The position numbers were made by a program, and so were the translations under genes. Below are positions 20,098 through 32,275 of a stretch of 64,000 nucleotides of DNA, piece by piece. Source of the DNA: Triglochin maritima (taxonomy: Eukaryota; Streptophyta; Magnoliopsida; Alismatales; Juncaginaceae); NCBI GenBank assembly GCA_963682175.1, contig OY821788.1, positions 16,696,001 to 16,760,000 on the forward strand, written 5' to 3'. Each line of letters opens with the position of its first letter. Within the stretch, counting starts at the first letter, position 1. Under the pieces are notes generated by a model. The model did no database searches. It was not told the origin of the DNA and saw only the letters and a program-made list of their open reading frames with translations.

Positions 20098-21537
20098 AGA
20101 TTAGTAGCATATCATACATCATACTCATGCTATATCTTTTATTTTACCTCAATTTTGTGCTACTCGAGTGTTTGTTGATATATTTCAGGTATTAAGTAAT
20201 AAAGAATTGAAGGGAAGAGAAAAATGACTAAAATGTAAGAGGAAATGACTCAAATGAAGCAAAGTAGATCTGTTTGTCATACACAAAGACCCATCTGCAA
20301 GAGTGAAATACATGGATGTAAGATGGAAGGATCAAATAGAAAACTGAGAAACTTCACACCATCATGAGGTGTATTTTGGCAATTAGATTCAAGTCTAGAC
20401 TCTAATCACCGATCCGAGTGCACCCTACGTGAAGAGTTGAAGAATTTAAGAAAATATTCGAAATCGGATCAAATCAGACAAAAAGTGACCGTCAATTGGC
20501 AGTCCCTTTTAGTCTGAATCCAACCCGGTTTCGCACGGATATGGGTTATGTGTTTATGTCTATTCTGGGTATATTTCATTAGTCGCACACTGGGGGATTG
20601 TCCCCAGTTGCCTTTTTCATGTCTATAAAAAGAACTCTTCTTCACCCTTTGTAATCCACCCATTGCTTGGTGGTCATTCTCTCTACTTGGAGTAAGCCTT
20701 TGAAGCAAAACTCAAGGTGGAGAAGATGTCACATTGTAATATGAGTCATGTAAATAAAAAAAAATCTTTTTAGTTAGATATTGTTTCCTTTAGTCTTCCA
20801 TGTTTTGTTTCTTAAAATCTTAGCATAATTAGTTAGCTTAATGAGTAGAAAGTAGATCCACCCCATTTGGGGTGGAGGTGATGTAGATTATGTGATAATG
20901 ATGGGTTCTTTTATTTGTGTCATTTATTGTGTTTTATGTAGATATATACTCGTAACATGCTTAAACTTGTGTTTGATGGGATAATGCCCACACTAGGTAC
21001 TTATCTCATGCTAGTTTTAGAGTTTATCTTGTTGCCTGTAATGGTTTTATGGAAATGGCTTGTTATGTGTGGATGCATGACTAGTAGCATGAATGGATTA
21101 AGTTGTATGAAGGGGTTAATTGATGTTCTACTGTCCACACTTGGTACTTATATCATGCTTGAGAACTCGTAGTTCACCTTACCTTCATGTCTAACTATAT
21201 TAGTCATGTATTCATGTAAATGTAGTTGATGTTAATTAGATTCCACACTAGTTTCTAATTGATTTCACCTGCTTTACACACTTGTGCCTCATGTAATTAA
21301 GACTCACTCACACACACACACACATACCTACACACATCCACTTCATGGGGGTTTAGTTGAATTGGTAATTCATTCATAGTTTAGTGTAGTTAGTTAGCAT
21401 AATCCACTCATTCTCCTCTCATTTCCCACTCGAGTATGGTAGTCACAACAACACTTACAACTCCTTGAGGTTCGATCCGTATTTGCCACGTCTTCACCGA
21501 CGTCGTGAACTTGCGATTATTATAACTGAATCAATCA
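20098..21537 (+). repeat. Solo Athila E-family LTR (E1) with TSD ATGAC
   Basis: Begins AGATTAGTAGCATATCATAC (first base of the usual TG changed) and ends TCAATCA. It is flanked by ATGAC on both sides (20093-20097 and 21538-21542). No PBS or polypurine tract is adjacent, so this is a solo LTR left by LTR-LTR recombination. It has a palindrome GACCGTCAATTGGCAGTC (20487-20504), a TATA box (20624) and a CA-repeat (21307-21323). Confidence 0.85.
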
Positions 21538-22540
21538 ATGACCTCGAAATGCTTTTTCTTTGTATGAGTTTTATGGATGAGAGGAGATATATTAGATATG
21601 TCATGTCCTTTGTTTGGAACGGCACCATTTAGCATGGAGTTTAAGACTTGTGGTCCATCCGACCTTGGTGTATTGAGTTTGTGTTGTGTATGCATTTGGT
21701 TCTTGGTTTTAGACTTTCATTGGTTTGGATTTATTAAACCATTTCAGACTTAGTTAATGACCTTTAGTTTTTCCAACATTTAAATGCTAGGTGTACGTAG
21801 CTATGTTTTCTAATCTACATTTAGTTTGCTAACAAGGAAGCGTGTGTATGTATATTGTATATCTAACTTATCTTTCTTAATGCGCACAAGTCTTGACTTA
21901 TGGAGGTAACTTGTTTTGCCTTCATGTAACACAATCTAATAGAATGTGTGAGTAATGACCAAACACATGTCCACATGGAACCTTTTTTAATATGCCACTC
22001 TTGACTTCTTGTAAGAACTTCATGACAAACCATGTTAAATAAGTCTTTAAGTGCTTAAGTTACAAAAGTTGCACTTGTATTGATTTATTTTCTTTTGATT
22101 AGATTTTTTTTGATAGTATGGTATCGTAGTTAAAGTGCTGCCATTTGAATGTAACTCAACAATGATTCACAGGAACCAAAACTTGTCATTTTCTCTACTT
22201 CAACACTACACCTAGTACCATTTGTCCTATTAAATTTCAATGGTTTTGTACTCTGTATGGTTAGCTCACAATCGTAAATTTTTTACATTTTTATAGTGGC
22301 TTCGAAGCATGAACTTTGATGAACTTGCTTTTCCTTTCTCTAAATCCATAAAATAGACTGTTTTTGGATCATGAGTAGTAGGTTGGTTACCTTACTGAAA
22401 TTTTGAATATTTAAGTTTTCTTGATGATTCCACAATGTGTTATTGATTGTTCCACGAATTTACAATAGCCGGTATTAAAGTATTTTATATGGTAAATTAT
22501 GGGTTTTGGTACTATTGTAACTCTTCAGAGTATTGTAACT
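21538..22540. other. No gene recognised
   Basis: AT-rich sequence between two E-family LTRs. No ORF with recognisable similarity on either strand. With the E1 solo LTR removed, it joins directly to 20097 and so belongs to the same host segment as the MET1 fragment. Confidence 0.45.
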
Positions 22541-23695
22541 TGATTAGTAGCATTCATACATTGCATTCATGCTATATATCCTTCATTTTACCCCATATTT
22601 GTGCTACTCAGGTATTTGTTTCGTATATTTCAAGGTTTAGGAAATAAAGAAGAGAAAGGAAGAGAAAATGACCTATATGCAAGAGGAATGAACCGGTCTA
22701 AAACGTTTCTGGACATGTTTGTAATGCACAAGGACTAGACTGTAAACATGGAGGCACCAAGAGTGAAGAAATATATTGTGTCACAAAAGTCCATAACATG
22801 AGGAGTAAATAAACCACTAACAATCGGCTCGAGACAATGGACCAGGGCTCGACCCCACGTGCAGTAAAGGTAACTTAACACGCGAGAGAAATTCCAGACA
22901 AATCAGAGATACCGGATCCCCCATTGGTAGAGTTTTATCTGCTACTTTATTGGAGCCTCACATGCATCCTAATCTTGGAGCCTCACATGAATTCCATAGC
23001 CATTTTGTTGTGTTCCTCACTCTTGCCTTTCATGTGTTAATGGTCTTAATTGATGCTTAGCACTTGCTTTGGCTTGTGGGCCCACTTTGTGGAAAATGAT
23101 GAAGTAAGGATAAGAATGGAGGGGGTAAAGAGATAAGGATGGCAAGTAGGAGCATGTGCTCTTGTTGGCCTCATCTTAATTAATGTCTTATATGTTTTAA
23201 TGATAATGTTAAATCTTAATTAATGTGGAGACATGGTTGGGGTTCTAGTCATTATGGATTCCATGTTCTTTATGTCATTACGCATGTAGTCATGTGGTTG
23301 TCTTTGTCCTCATCTTGAGTAGTGTTTTGTATGTTTTAATGATGGTGATAAATCTTAATCCATGTAGAAACACACTTCGGGTTGTGGCGTTATAAGATTT
23401 CCATATATGCATGCATGAGCACTAAATATTTCACACACCCGAATACACATTTACACTTTCACATTCATTCTCCACCTCCCATGGGTTGCAATTTTTATTT
23501 GTCTTTTTTTATTGGTTGTTTTTTATTTCTGTCGCACGTGTCGTGTAGTTAGTGTAGCAAAATCCCGTTATTGTCCTATTATATCCCATTTGAGTTTGGT
23601 AGTCACAACAATACTCACAACTCCTTAAGGTTCGACCCGTATTTGCCACATCTTCACCGACGTCGTGCACTTGCAATTATTAAAATGATCAATCA
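22541..23695 (+). repeat. Athila E2 5' LTR, 1155 bp
   Basis: Begins TGATTAGTAGCATTCATAC, ends GATCAATCA, and is followed by a tRNA-Asp PBS. Similar to E1 and E3. The palindrome/TATA zone is degraded (GATCCCCCATTGGTAGAG near 22915, no clear TATA box). Five bases before it are TAACT; the other TSD copy is not seen because the 3' part of the element is gone. Confidence 0.85.
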
Positions 23696-26310
23696 TGTTT
23701 TTGGCACCGTTGCCGGGGAGTTTTTCATCGTCGTCGTTGTTACCACCATTTCGGTGGGGTTTTCTTACATTTTCTTCTAGTTTTGTTAGTGGACATGGGA
23801 ACAAGTAGACTGGGGAACTACACCAGGGCAAAGGAGCGGACAGGAGACGTTTGGGGACATAAATCCCCAAACAATCCACCAATGGCGGATTTAATGAGCT
23901 TGTTTTACTTTTTGTTTCACCAGTAGCTTCTTTTTCTCATTCCTAGTTGATAAATGCCACTGTTCACTTCATATATGCTCTGTGTTGATGCCAGAAATTA
24001 ATTTAACATGCATATTCCCCTCTTTAAGACAATTTAGACATTAAACCTCAAAGAAAAAGAATACATGAATACCATCTAAGTCATGCACCATACATAGGTC
24101 TTGCATGCATATTGTCTTTCCTTTGCTTTACTTTCTTATTGTCGATTGTTAGCATGAGGTACGACACCTTCTTCACTCATTCATGCATTAGTTTGCTTGC
24201 ATTAGTTAGTAAGGTTGCATTGGAATAAGAGTGAGGTGATTGTTTGATTGGAGGACCTGATTGACAGTTTGGGGATCAAACCACCCTAAAGGGGGTTGTC
24301 GTAGTGAAAGATAAGGTGGGGGATTTCATGACCCCTTCCTTCGCCCTAAAAATCACATTAATCAACAAGCCTTAATCTAAAATAAAGTAGACATTGGCTC
24401 CTATGATTCGGGAGTACTTAGGGGAGACTAACCCATTCTCGACGTTATGGCCTGAACGTCGTTGTTTGCTTAGCTATCAGATTTTTGGGACCTTCGGGTT
24501 ATGACTCTCTCGAGACAGCTTCATGACCTTCAACCAAGGGAGTTGAGGCATTCGGGAGTGTGGAGAGTCACAGTTAGGCATCGTTTAGTTTAACAACCCA
24601 TAGTCAGCCTATGCTTGTTTGAGCCATGTTTGCTAGATTAGACTTCTACCCTCACCTTACCCACGCTAGTTCTTAAGGCTGTTGGATCTACTAGCCCCAA
24701 ATCTTAGTCTAAAGGGGGGTGAATAGACTAATTAAGATTATTTAACAAACTATAGCAAATTAAATGCTAAGACAATTTATATGAAGGAGAGAACAACAAA
24801 CCACAACTCCGGATGTATAGAGGTTTGGATCCAACCACCGGATCCTAGTCCTCTCTTACGAATTGCTCCTACTCGAGCAACTTTGCATCCTCCACTAATC
24901 TGATCTCCGTTGTGGGCCGAGATCGCGCCTTTACACAAAAAGCTTTGCGAACACCCTCGCGTAGCTTGGACCACCTTCTCACAATCCGAGAAGAGCTTCA
25001 CTCCGGAAGCTTAGTACAACTCTTGAAGACTTAACTTCAGCAACTAATCTTGAGCACTTGAAATAGATGATGCAATCAAAGGATGGTGATTTCAAGTGAA
25101 AAGATGTGAGCACAAGTGTTTAGAACAAATATGATAGTAGTAATGCGATTTGAGCTTGGAGAAACATTGGTGATCTTAGATGAGTGTTCTCAGCTCTATT
25201 TATAAGCTCTAAACTAGTGCTAGCCGTTGGGATTGAAATGGTAAGATGTTTTGCAAGAAAACAAAAGTGAGGAAGTGACAGGACACATTTCAGGACCCGA
25301 ATGGTCGACCAGATCATGTTACTCGGTCGACCGGAATGTAACAGTACAAGATTCGGTCGAGCGAAGATGCAAACGGTCGGTCCAAATTGGCTAGAACTTA
25401 AGTGATCAGTCGAACGGTTTGGGTCACCAGTTCGACCGAAAACTACCAGTAGGACTGGATCAGGAAAAGATGTAAATATCGGTCGACCGTAAAGAGATTT
25501 TTGGTTGACCGTTTGACGTGTTGGATTTTAGACATGATAAAATCAGATGCAAGCGGTCGAACAAAATGAATCGATGGTTCGACCGAAAACTCCCAGTAAA
25601 AATGGGTTTGGGAAGTTTTCAAGATTCGATCGACCGTTAAGGAACTTTCGGTGGATCGGAAGACCAAATCCAAAAGAGGGGTTACGTGAGTTATGTGTAT
25701 ACCACCGTTGAAGTATACGACAAGTATAACGGTCATATTTAATACAAATACGGAAAAGCAATAGGTCGAACAAAAACTATGTTTCGGTCGACCGAAAGTC
25801 TCACTAACCAGGACACGTGTCGATAACGGATAGGCTGAAGGATTTGTATAGGATAAACTAAGTCCTATCACTCGACAAGGTGAGACGGTCGAACAAAACA
25901 AGTATTTCGGTCGACCGAATTCAGAGAGTCAAAAATAGATTGAAGAAACGGTCGAATAGAATGGATATGCCGGTCGACCGATTTCAGACAGGCAAAATAA
26001 ATTGAAGGCACAGTCGAACTGGAAATGAATGTCGGGATGTATATGCAAGCAATGATCTTTTAATTGATACATGTGTTTATTGATATGTTGATTAATTATG
26101 AAAACGGATTAATGATTATTAGCCAAAAAGCCAACAAAGGCTTCTTCTCTTCTTACTCGAGTCTTCTTCTCCCCTACTTCTATTGTTTTGTTTCCTCCCC
26201 TTTACACACTCTCTTAGTGTTTGAGGGTTGAGTCGGGCGCTTTTAGGCGAGCTTGATCCCAAGGTGGTTGAGTCGGTCGAACCAAATGGTTCGAAGCATG
26301 AACTTTGATG
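23696..26310 (+). other. Athila E2 leader with PBS, split by a solo Copia LTR
   Basis: PBS TGGCACCGTTGCCGGGGAG at 23702-23720 (tRNA-Asp). A palindrome-like ATCCACCAATGGCGGAT lies at about 23875-23891. The conserved leader block (AAGGTGGGGGATTTCATGACC) is at about 24308-24350. The solo Copia LTR 24680-26136 interrupts it. The leader resumes at 26142 with a pyrimidine-rich stretch like that preceding gag in G2, but no gag follows. Confidence 0.75.
24680..26136 (-). repeat. Solo Copia LTR, 1457 bp, TSD AAGGC
   Basis: Reverse-oriented LTR: starts TGTTGGATCTACTAG and ends AGCCAAAAAGCCAACA, the mirror of the start of the LTR at 2722. It is flanked by AAGGC at 24675-24679 and 26137-26141. No PBS or polypurine tract adjoins it, so it is a solo LTR. 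It contains several GGTCGACC palindromes (for example near 25304, 25323, 25481, 25783, 25903, 25970). Its U5 part differs from the LTR at 2722, so it is a sister family. Confidence 0.9.
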
Positions 26311-26539
26311 CACCATTTGGCGGTTTCCTGTTCAAAAACGGTGCACCAAGGCGGTTTCCTGTTCAAAATTTCTAATGAGTTTCGATGATTTTCTATTGAA
26401 GTCTAAGATAGTTGGAATGTTGCGTGAGACTTCTATAGGTTTTCTAAGTGACATGCAATTCAATGAATCAAAGATTTAAACCTAGCTACGCTTCAATCTT
26501 CATTTCTCAATTTAACCCAAACTTGATTCCTGAAACGTT
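26311..26539. other. Unassigned; short tandem duplication
   Basis: GGCGGTTTCCTGTTCAAAA occurs twice 33 bp apart (about 26319 and 26352). No ORF recognised. Confidence 0.45.
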
Positions 26540-27240
26540 AGATAATACAAGTATGTGCAAGAAATTATCTTTTAATTGAAACATGTGTTTATTGATATGT
26601 TCGTTAATTATCAAAATGGATTAACGATTATTAGCCAAAATGCCAACAATCTCCCCCTTTTTGATGACGAAAACTTATCAATCTAAATACATGTTTAAAT
26701 TTAAATGTTATCATTAATAACCAATATCTAAAGCTCCCCCTATCTATAAGCATGTATTTATTTGTCCCCCAATGGCATAATCAAAAAGACTCATGAGACA
26801 ATATGATATTCAGTTGAAGCTTAATCATGAGATAGAGTACCGGAAGTGAAAATATTTAGAAAAAAAGATAGACAATAATAGACCATGCATACAACTTTGA
26901 GTTTAAAACAAACAACCAAAAGTTAACTTCGAAAGAAAATACTACAATAAGGTCAAAGCAAAATACATCAATAAGCAAATGTTTGAAGAAAATACATCAT
27001 AAACTGAAGTTCAAAGTAACTAAAAAACAACACACACTCCATAAAACTAACACTAAATCACCTAAGCCTCTGATCACGAAGCAGCGATGATAGAGAATGA
27101 AGAGAAACTTCAATACGACTGAGCTTAGCACAGGTGGCATCACGACGCACAAGAGAGGAAGCCTCAAGCCCATCAAACCTAGCTGATGTGGAGGCCTCAA
27201 AAGCATTAACCTGATCAGATAGGTGTTTATTTAATAGACT
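26540..27240 (-). repeat. Inverted Copia fragment: LTR start, PPT and 3' interior
   Basis: About 110 bp of LTR beginning (reverse strand) end at CCAACA (about 26652), followed by the antisense polypurine tract ATCTCCCCCTTTTT and about 590 bp of interior. As in 2127-2721, further CTCCCCC boxes occur (26730 area). No coding sequence is recognised. It is the opposite orientation to the next fragment. Confidence 0.75.
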
Positions 27241-28074
27241 TAACCTCAAGCATTAACCTCAAGCCCATCAAACCTACCGAAACCCTAATTCGGTCGACCG
27301 GTAACCCTGTTCGGTCGACCGTTTATTTAATAGACTTAAGTGTTCAGTCGACCTATTCATATTTCGGTCGACCGTATCCTTATCGAACCCAAGCATTCAG
27401 TCGACCGTTTCACTTTTCGGTCGACCGTTTTTGGAAAGATTTGCGCCCGATTTTTCTGCTTTGTGTGCTTTGCACAAAACCCAATCAAATCTTGTCCCAA
27501 CGGATCTATTCTCTCTAATGCCTATATAAGGAGTTGTAAAACACATTTTAACACAACTCTCCCACTACAAACTTGTCCCAAACATTAGAGAGAATCCCAA
27601 ACACTCAAAGCTACAAACCTTCCACACTTAGTGATCAATTCCTTAATCCTACTCAAGTGTGCTCAAGATTTAGAGAGTGTTGCTCCACTCAAGTTCTCAT
27701 TTGTTGTCAGAAGAGTAAAGGCTCCGGTGAAAGCCTGAAGCATCCTTCTCGGATTGTGAGAAGAGGATTCCAAGCTCGGCGAGGGTTGTTTGCGAGTTTG
27801 ACGGTTCTAAAGGCGTTCTCTCCCGGCCCGGAACGGGGAGTGGTTAGTGAAGTCGTGAGCGGAGCTCGGTGATCCGAGCGGAGCTTGCAAGAGAGGACTA
27901 GGACCCGGGTGGGATGTTGAACCTCTATAAAAACGCCGAGTCGATTTGTGGTTTGCATATTCCTACACTTGCTTGTTTTAGTTTAAATTCCGCTGCATTT
28001 CTTTGATCGAATAAACAAGTAGGTAATTAGGTGATTAACATTAATTGTGGACCCATAACCCACACGATCCTACA
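27241..28074 (+). repeat. Copia LTR fragment, direct orientation
   Basis: From about 27275 it matches 3390-4191, including GGTCGACC palindromes, the TATA region (about 27520) and the terminal CACACGATCCTACA. At the junction, pieces such as CCTCAAGCCCATCAAACC and TTTATTTAATAGACTTAA occur twice, once in each flank, suggesting template switching. Confidence 0.82.
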
Positions 28075-28151
28075 ATTAGTAGCATATCATACATCGTATT
28101 CATGCTATATATCATTTGTTTTACACCAAACTTGTGCTACTTGAGTGTTTG
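28075..28151 (+). repeat. Athila E-family LTR start fragment (E4)
   Basis: ATTAGTAGCATATCATAC and following bases match the first ~75 bp of E1 and E3. It is cut on the right by the LTR of element C. Confidence 0.75.
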
Positions 28152-29500
28152 TGTTGAACATTTTATATTATACCGCAAGTGCACGGCCGCGTTGAAGTGG
28201 TGGCAAATACGGGTCGTCCACAGGGGGGTGAGCAGCCTCTCGTTTGCACGAAATCAAGTGGAAAAAATAGGGAAGAGAGTTTGATTATCCTAATCTACGC
28301 TACACTGCACTACGAAATAACGCATGCATAAGCAAACAACAAACGATTAACTAAAACTTAACTAAGAACGAAATAAGAGTGTTAAAATTCAGAAATGGAA
28401 AGCCCCTAAGGGGTGGAGTGAGTGCACACATGCAAAGAGGTGGGTGTTGAACACATTCTTTAAGCACAAATGAAGGTGGTGTTATCATGCATAGGAAGTG
28501 TCTAAATGTTATGGCAAAACCTATCAATCCATTCACCAACCTAGTTGATTAACATTTACATATACAAGTTGTTTATTTCAGAACCTAAACAAGCATGAGA
28601 GGTGTCTAATCATTTTGGCAAAACTCATAAAGTTATACATTCATGTTTTATCAACACATTTTAAATAAAGCGTTCATTCCATTCTCTAATGCATGTATGA
28701 ACATGAACTCCACCCCCGAAAGGGGATGAAACTACTCACTACACATTAGACTAATTATTAAATTAAGCAAGGAAAGCATATTAACTAAGCTACTAAAACT
28801 AATGAAATGAAATTAAACTAACTAAAACAGGCAACATGAAACAAACAACATAATAAAGAAACTTTTATTAAAATGACTCACAATTCAAGTAGCATCCTCC
28901 TACTTTAGTGTGTGCTTCAAGGCCTCACTTCTAGTAGGAAGAATAGCCACTCAAAATGTGAAGTGATTGCAATGGAAGGTGAACAATTCTATTTATAGCA
29001 GAAAAAGGCAATCCGGGACAATCCCCCGATGTGGGACTAAACAAATACCAGAAATGGACTAAATACATAGTAATACGCGTTCCACCAAAATCATAGCGGA
29101 TTTGGGCCAAAACAGAACGCCAATTGGCGGTCTATATGGTCCGGATCACGCTGGATTTTATTCTGACTTTTCTGGATGTCTTTGTCGGTCTTTGATGCAT
29201 TTACTTAACTTGTTGGAGCTCCGACCCAAATAGAATTGCCAAAATACTCCCCATGATGGTGTGGAGTTTTCTGTTTTGCTCTTTGGTCCGTTGGTCTTAC
29301 GTTCAGCTCCTTCTCCCTTGCATCTTAGTCCCCAGGTTTCACAATTCACCTGTTTTTCCCTGCTTTTGGGTGCTTTTATGCTTCATCTCTTCAAACCTAT
29401 TTATTTCTGAAATTTAAACATAAAACTCATCACGTAGCATTGTTTAGGTGAAAGATAATGGATATAAGATACAAATATAAGCATGAAATGATGTCAATCA
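28152..29500 (-). repeat. Athila C 3' LTR, 1349 bp
   Basis: Starts TGTTGAACATTTT and ends ATGATGTCAATCA, followed by AATACCCCCACACC. Antisense TATA box TATTTATA (28990-28997) and palindrome GAACGCCAATTGGCGGTC (29115-29132). Similar to the LTRs of B and G2. Confidence 0.88.
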
Positions 29501-31226
29501 AATACCCCCACACCTAACTTTTGCTAGTCCCGAGCAAAACAAAGAAAGAGAAAAGTATACGAAAAACAAGAAATCCTAACTCACTTTCGTTGGAACCACG
29601 GTTGCACTTAGCACGTGCAACAAGCCGTTAACCCTCCTTATCGCCAAGGAGGAGGAGTGTTGTCTCCTGAGGGTTTTCAGCGGATACACCCACAAAATCC
29701 GAACAAAGATGCATTAATCAATCAAGCTACACGACTCGTTGGACTTATTTTGTCTGTCATGTGACGCGCTAATACTACGGGGCGACTCTATATATGTAAT
29801 AGGTCCACACACCTAGCCTAATGAATTATTCGTGAAAGTTAGTTAAGGACTTAAGTGAAAGACATGGGCAACCTTAACTTCTTAATATGATACAATGTGT
29901 AAAGTCCATTAAGGTTCTTATTTGACTTTTTCTTTTTGTTTTTTTTCTTTGCAGCATTTTATTGGTTGGTGTTTGATTCTCCCAGGGTCAGGTTTCGTGC
30001 ATCATTGCCTATGAGGACTTACACTATTACGTACACCTTCTCTCAAATCTCCACATAGGGCGATCCCTACCACCCTTGTATCGGGAGTTCGGTCGGTGCA
30101 TCTTAAGTCAGATGACTCGAGAGCACCAGGCACAAAGTCCCCTCAGACCTACTTTCCCGAGTGATAGGAGCCGTGCTAGAAGAGAGAACACCACTTATTC
30201 ACTTATCTACATGGGAACCAAATCCCTACACTTACAGTTTCACAAAAAGAGTTTAAGGGCCCTTGACTACGAGAAACTTCCTTATACTAACACACACGAG
30301 TTATTGACTCACTAGTTTGAGGGTGGACTTCTTTAAATGTTTGAGTACTGAAACCCTATGATTACACGCATCCCGAGGGAAAACCGGGGTGCATCCTAAC
30401 GACTCGATAATACCTAAAGCCAGTAAACTAGATATCCTAATGCATCAAGGTCAAGATAATTTTGGGAGCTTTCTTTTTACTTTGCCTCTCAACGGTTTTG
30501 CATATGCTAAACACACACAAAAGCCACAAAACATTTTCTTTCGCAAACACATGAAGATTTTGAAAGAAATGTGAAAATTTTAAAGCACTAGGCAGCAAAA
30601 GAAGACAACTCACCCAAGGATCATGGCAAGCAGATATATCAATGTTAAATGTAGCACACTAACATGACCCTATCAATGCACCTAAAAGAAAACAAAATCA
30701 AAGGAAAATACTCAACTATGTACACACGTAAAACACCCCCCCACACACACACACCTACTTCATGCATTGTCCTCAATGAATGTGAGCATGATACTACATG
30801 GATTTATGCATGAAAAAGGGAAAATCTCACCAACATGAAGTGCAACAGGAAGTTCGTGGTTATAGTGATGGACACAAACCCGAATTCCCTCAAAACCTGT
30901 GATGAAATGGGGCCCAAGTACACAAGGGTTGGGGCCCACAACAATCAATGCTCGCTCATGGAGTCTTTTATTACACTTTTTTATAAAATTTTTTACAAGG
31001 TATATACATCAACAAAGATATTCTCATAATCATTTGGTCAAGGAACATCAAATGAGAACATCGAGTTATGAGGACCAGAGACTTGCCGAGATGGGCAAAC
31101 TTCAGTGGTACTCTGAGGTGTCATAAGGGGTGAAAGGTCAAAGCTAAAAGGCTCGAACCGCTCAAGATATTGGTTGGGTGTAGGCAACATGAATGAATGA
31201 AGTTGTGTTGCGTCACTAGGGTTTAG
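29501..31226 (-). other. Athila C 3' non-coding region with paired stem-loops
   Basis: Polypurine tract at 29501. Stem-loops GTTGCAC/GTGCAAC (29601-29621) and CCTCCTTATCGCCAAGGAGG (29633-29652). Otherwise it aligns along its length with the 3' region of B. No credible ORF. Confidence 0.68.
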
Positions 31227-31601
31227 TTACTCATCGAACAAAATCCTCCAACCAATAGGTGGGTGCATCGGAATGAGTTCCTCAAACTCATTTGATGGAT
31301 GCAGCAGACCTGCATCACTAAGAATGGGGCTTCTCCCCAAGTCATCCAACAAGGACCTCCCACCATCATTTATATCATCAAACATAAGCTCAGTCGTAGG
31401 TGGGTCCTTGTTGGAGTCAAGATGAAGCTCAAATGGCTCAATGGCCAAGGGACATGAGATAGAGACACCTTCTGGTATAGGCATATGATGAGGTGTCTCA
31501 CTCTCACTAGTAATGTCAACTGAATCATGCAACGAACACTCCTTTTGGACATTCATGTTTGATGCCAGCTCACTCTGTTGCATTGAAAAGACGGCCAACA
31601 C
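31227..31601 (-). pseudogene. Partial copy of the unidentified B/C-family ORF
   Basis: About 124 codons very similar to 13711-14313 (shared MPIPEGVS, AIEPFELHLDSNKDPPTTEL, HPPIGWR). It stops after FDE where B continues LNHSEATQLHSF, and is cut at its N-terminus by the junction with host-derived sequence. Its recurrence in two elements shows it is a stable part of this non-autonomous family. Function unknown. Confidence 0.55.
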
Positions 31602-31747
31602 TGACGAGATCAGCCCAGCCGGATTTCTTCCTCAACAACATTGTCAATGCGATCGTGTCCATCCCATCCATCACCACTGCGATCCGATCGTTGTCGTCTC
31701 CTTCCAACTTGACTTCTGTCACACTTGGACAACATAATAACACCACA
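31602..31747. other. Unassigned junction sequence
   Basis: Between element C and the CUL3 fragment. Open in some frames but matching neither; not recognised. Confidence 0.35.
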
Positions 31748-32275
31748 CTTCTCCTCAACTTTCTTCAGGTACTCACCATAATCACAACATTCAATAAAAA
31801 GTTGGGATTCACCACTACAAAATCTTGCAGAAAATGATCCTCAAAATCTTCTTGGTATACTACAACACCCAAATCTAACAACATCTTTGTAATGTTTCTC
31901 ATCAAGCCACGGTTAAAAACTTCACAAGTCAGTTCCCTCTATATAAGTTCAAGCAGTGTCTAAAGTAATCTTGTTTGTATGTTGGCAGTATGGACAACGA
32001 TATCTCTCCAAAGATTCAACCCAAATTCATGAACTGGAGTTTTATGTGCAATTGGAACACATCTCCTATTCATATACATCAATATATCCTTCATCATCTG
32101 TAAAGCTTTATTATGTTCACTCCACTTTCTGTTAAGTTCTTCCAAAAACTGAACCCCTTGTGTTGCTTCAATGGATTTTGCAATTTCTTTCAAGTGAGAA
32201 GTCATGGTGTTAACTAATCAACCATACAATTTTCCCCATGCTTGTACAGCACCATGTGGTAGCCATTTCTGTTTT
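31748..32275 (-). pseudogene. CUL3: CULLIN 3 fragment (N-terminal cullin repeats)
   Basis: Scaffold of BTB-CUL3-RBX1 ubiquitin ligases in nucleus and cytosol. On the minus strand the reading begins near an intron-like acceptor (AAAACAG, about 32275) with VLYKHGEKLYG. It continues in the uninterrupted stretch 32205-31960 with MTSHLKEIAKSIEATQG, FLEELNRKWSEHNKALQMMK and HKTPVHEFGLNLWRD, then RGLMRNITKML and VVYQEDFEDHF. Across another frame it reaches FIECCDYGEYLKKVEE. Two TAG codons (after IQTRLL and in ELI-stop-RE) and at least two frameshifts show it is dead. The cullin homology domain is absent. It is sandwiched between element C and LTR E3. Confidence 0.88.

Larger units (their letters stand above)
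28152..31601 (-). mobile_element. Athila-type element C, truncated B-like copy
   Basis: Reverse-oriented: 3' LTR 28152-29500, polypurine tract, 3' non-coding region, and the same unidentified ORF as in B. It breaks off at about 31601 against the CUL3 fragment, so gag, leader and 5' LTR are missing. Confidence 0.8.

Noticed and set aside
31559..31837. Plus-strand 92-codon ORF opposite CUL3
   Set aside because: Mostly antisense to the CUL3 fragment and unassigned sequence; no independent support.
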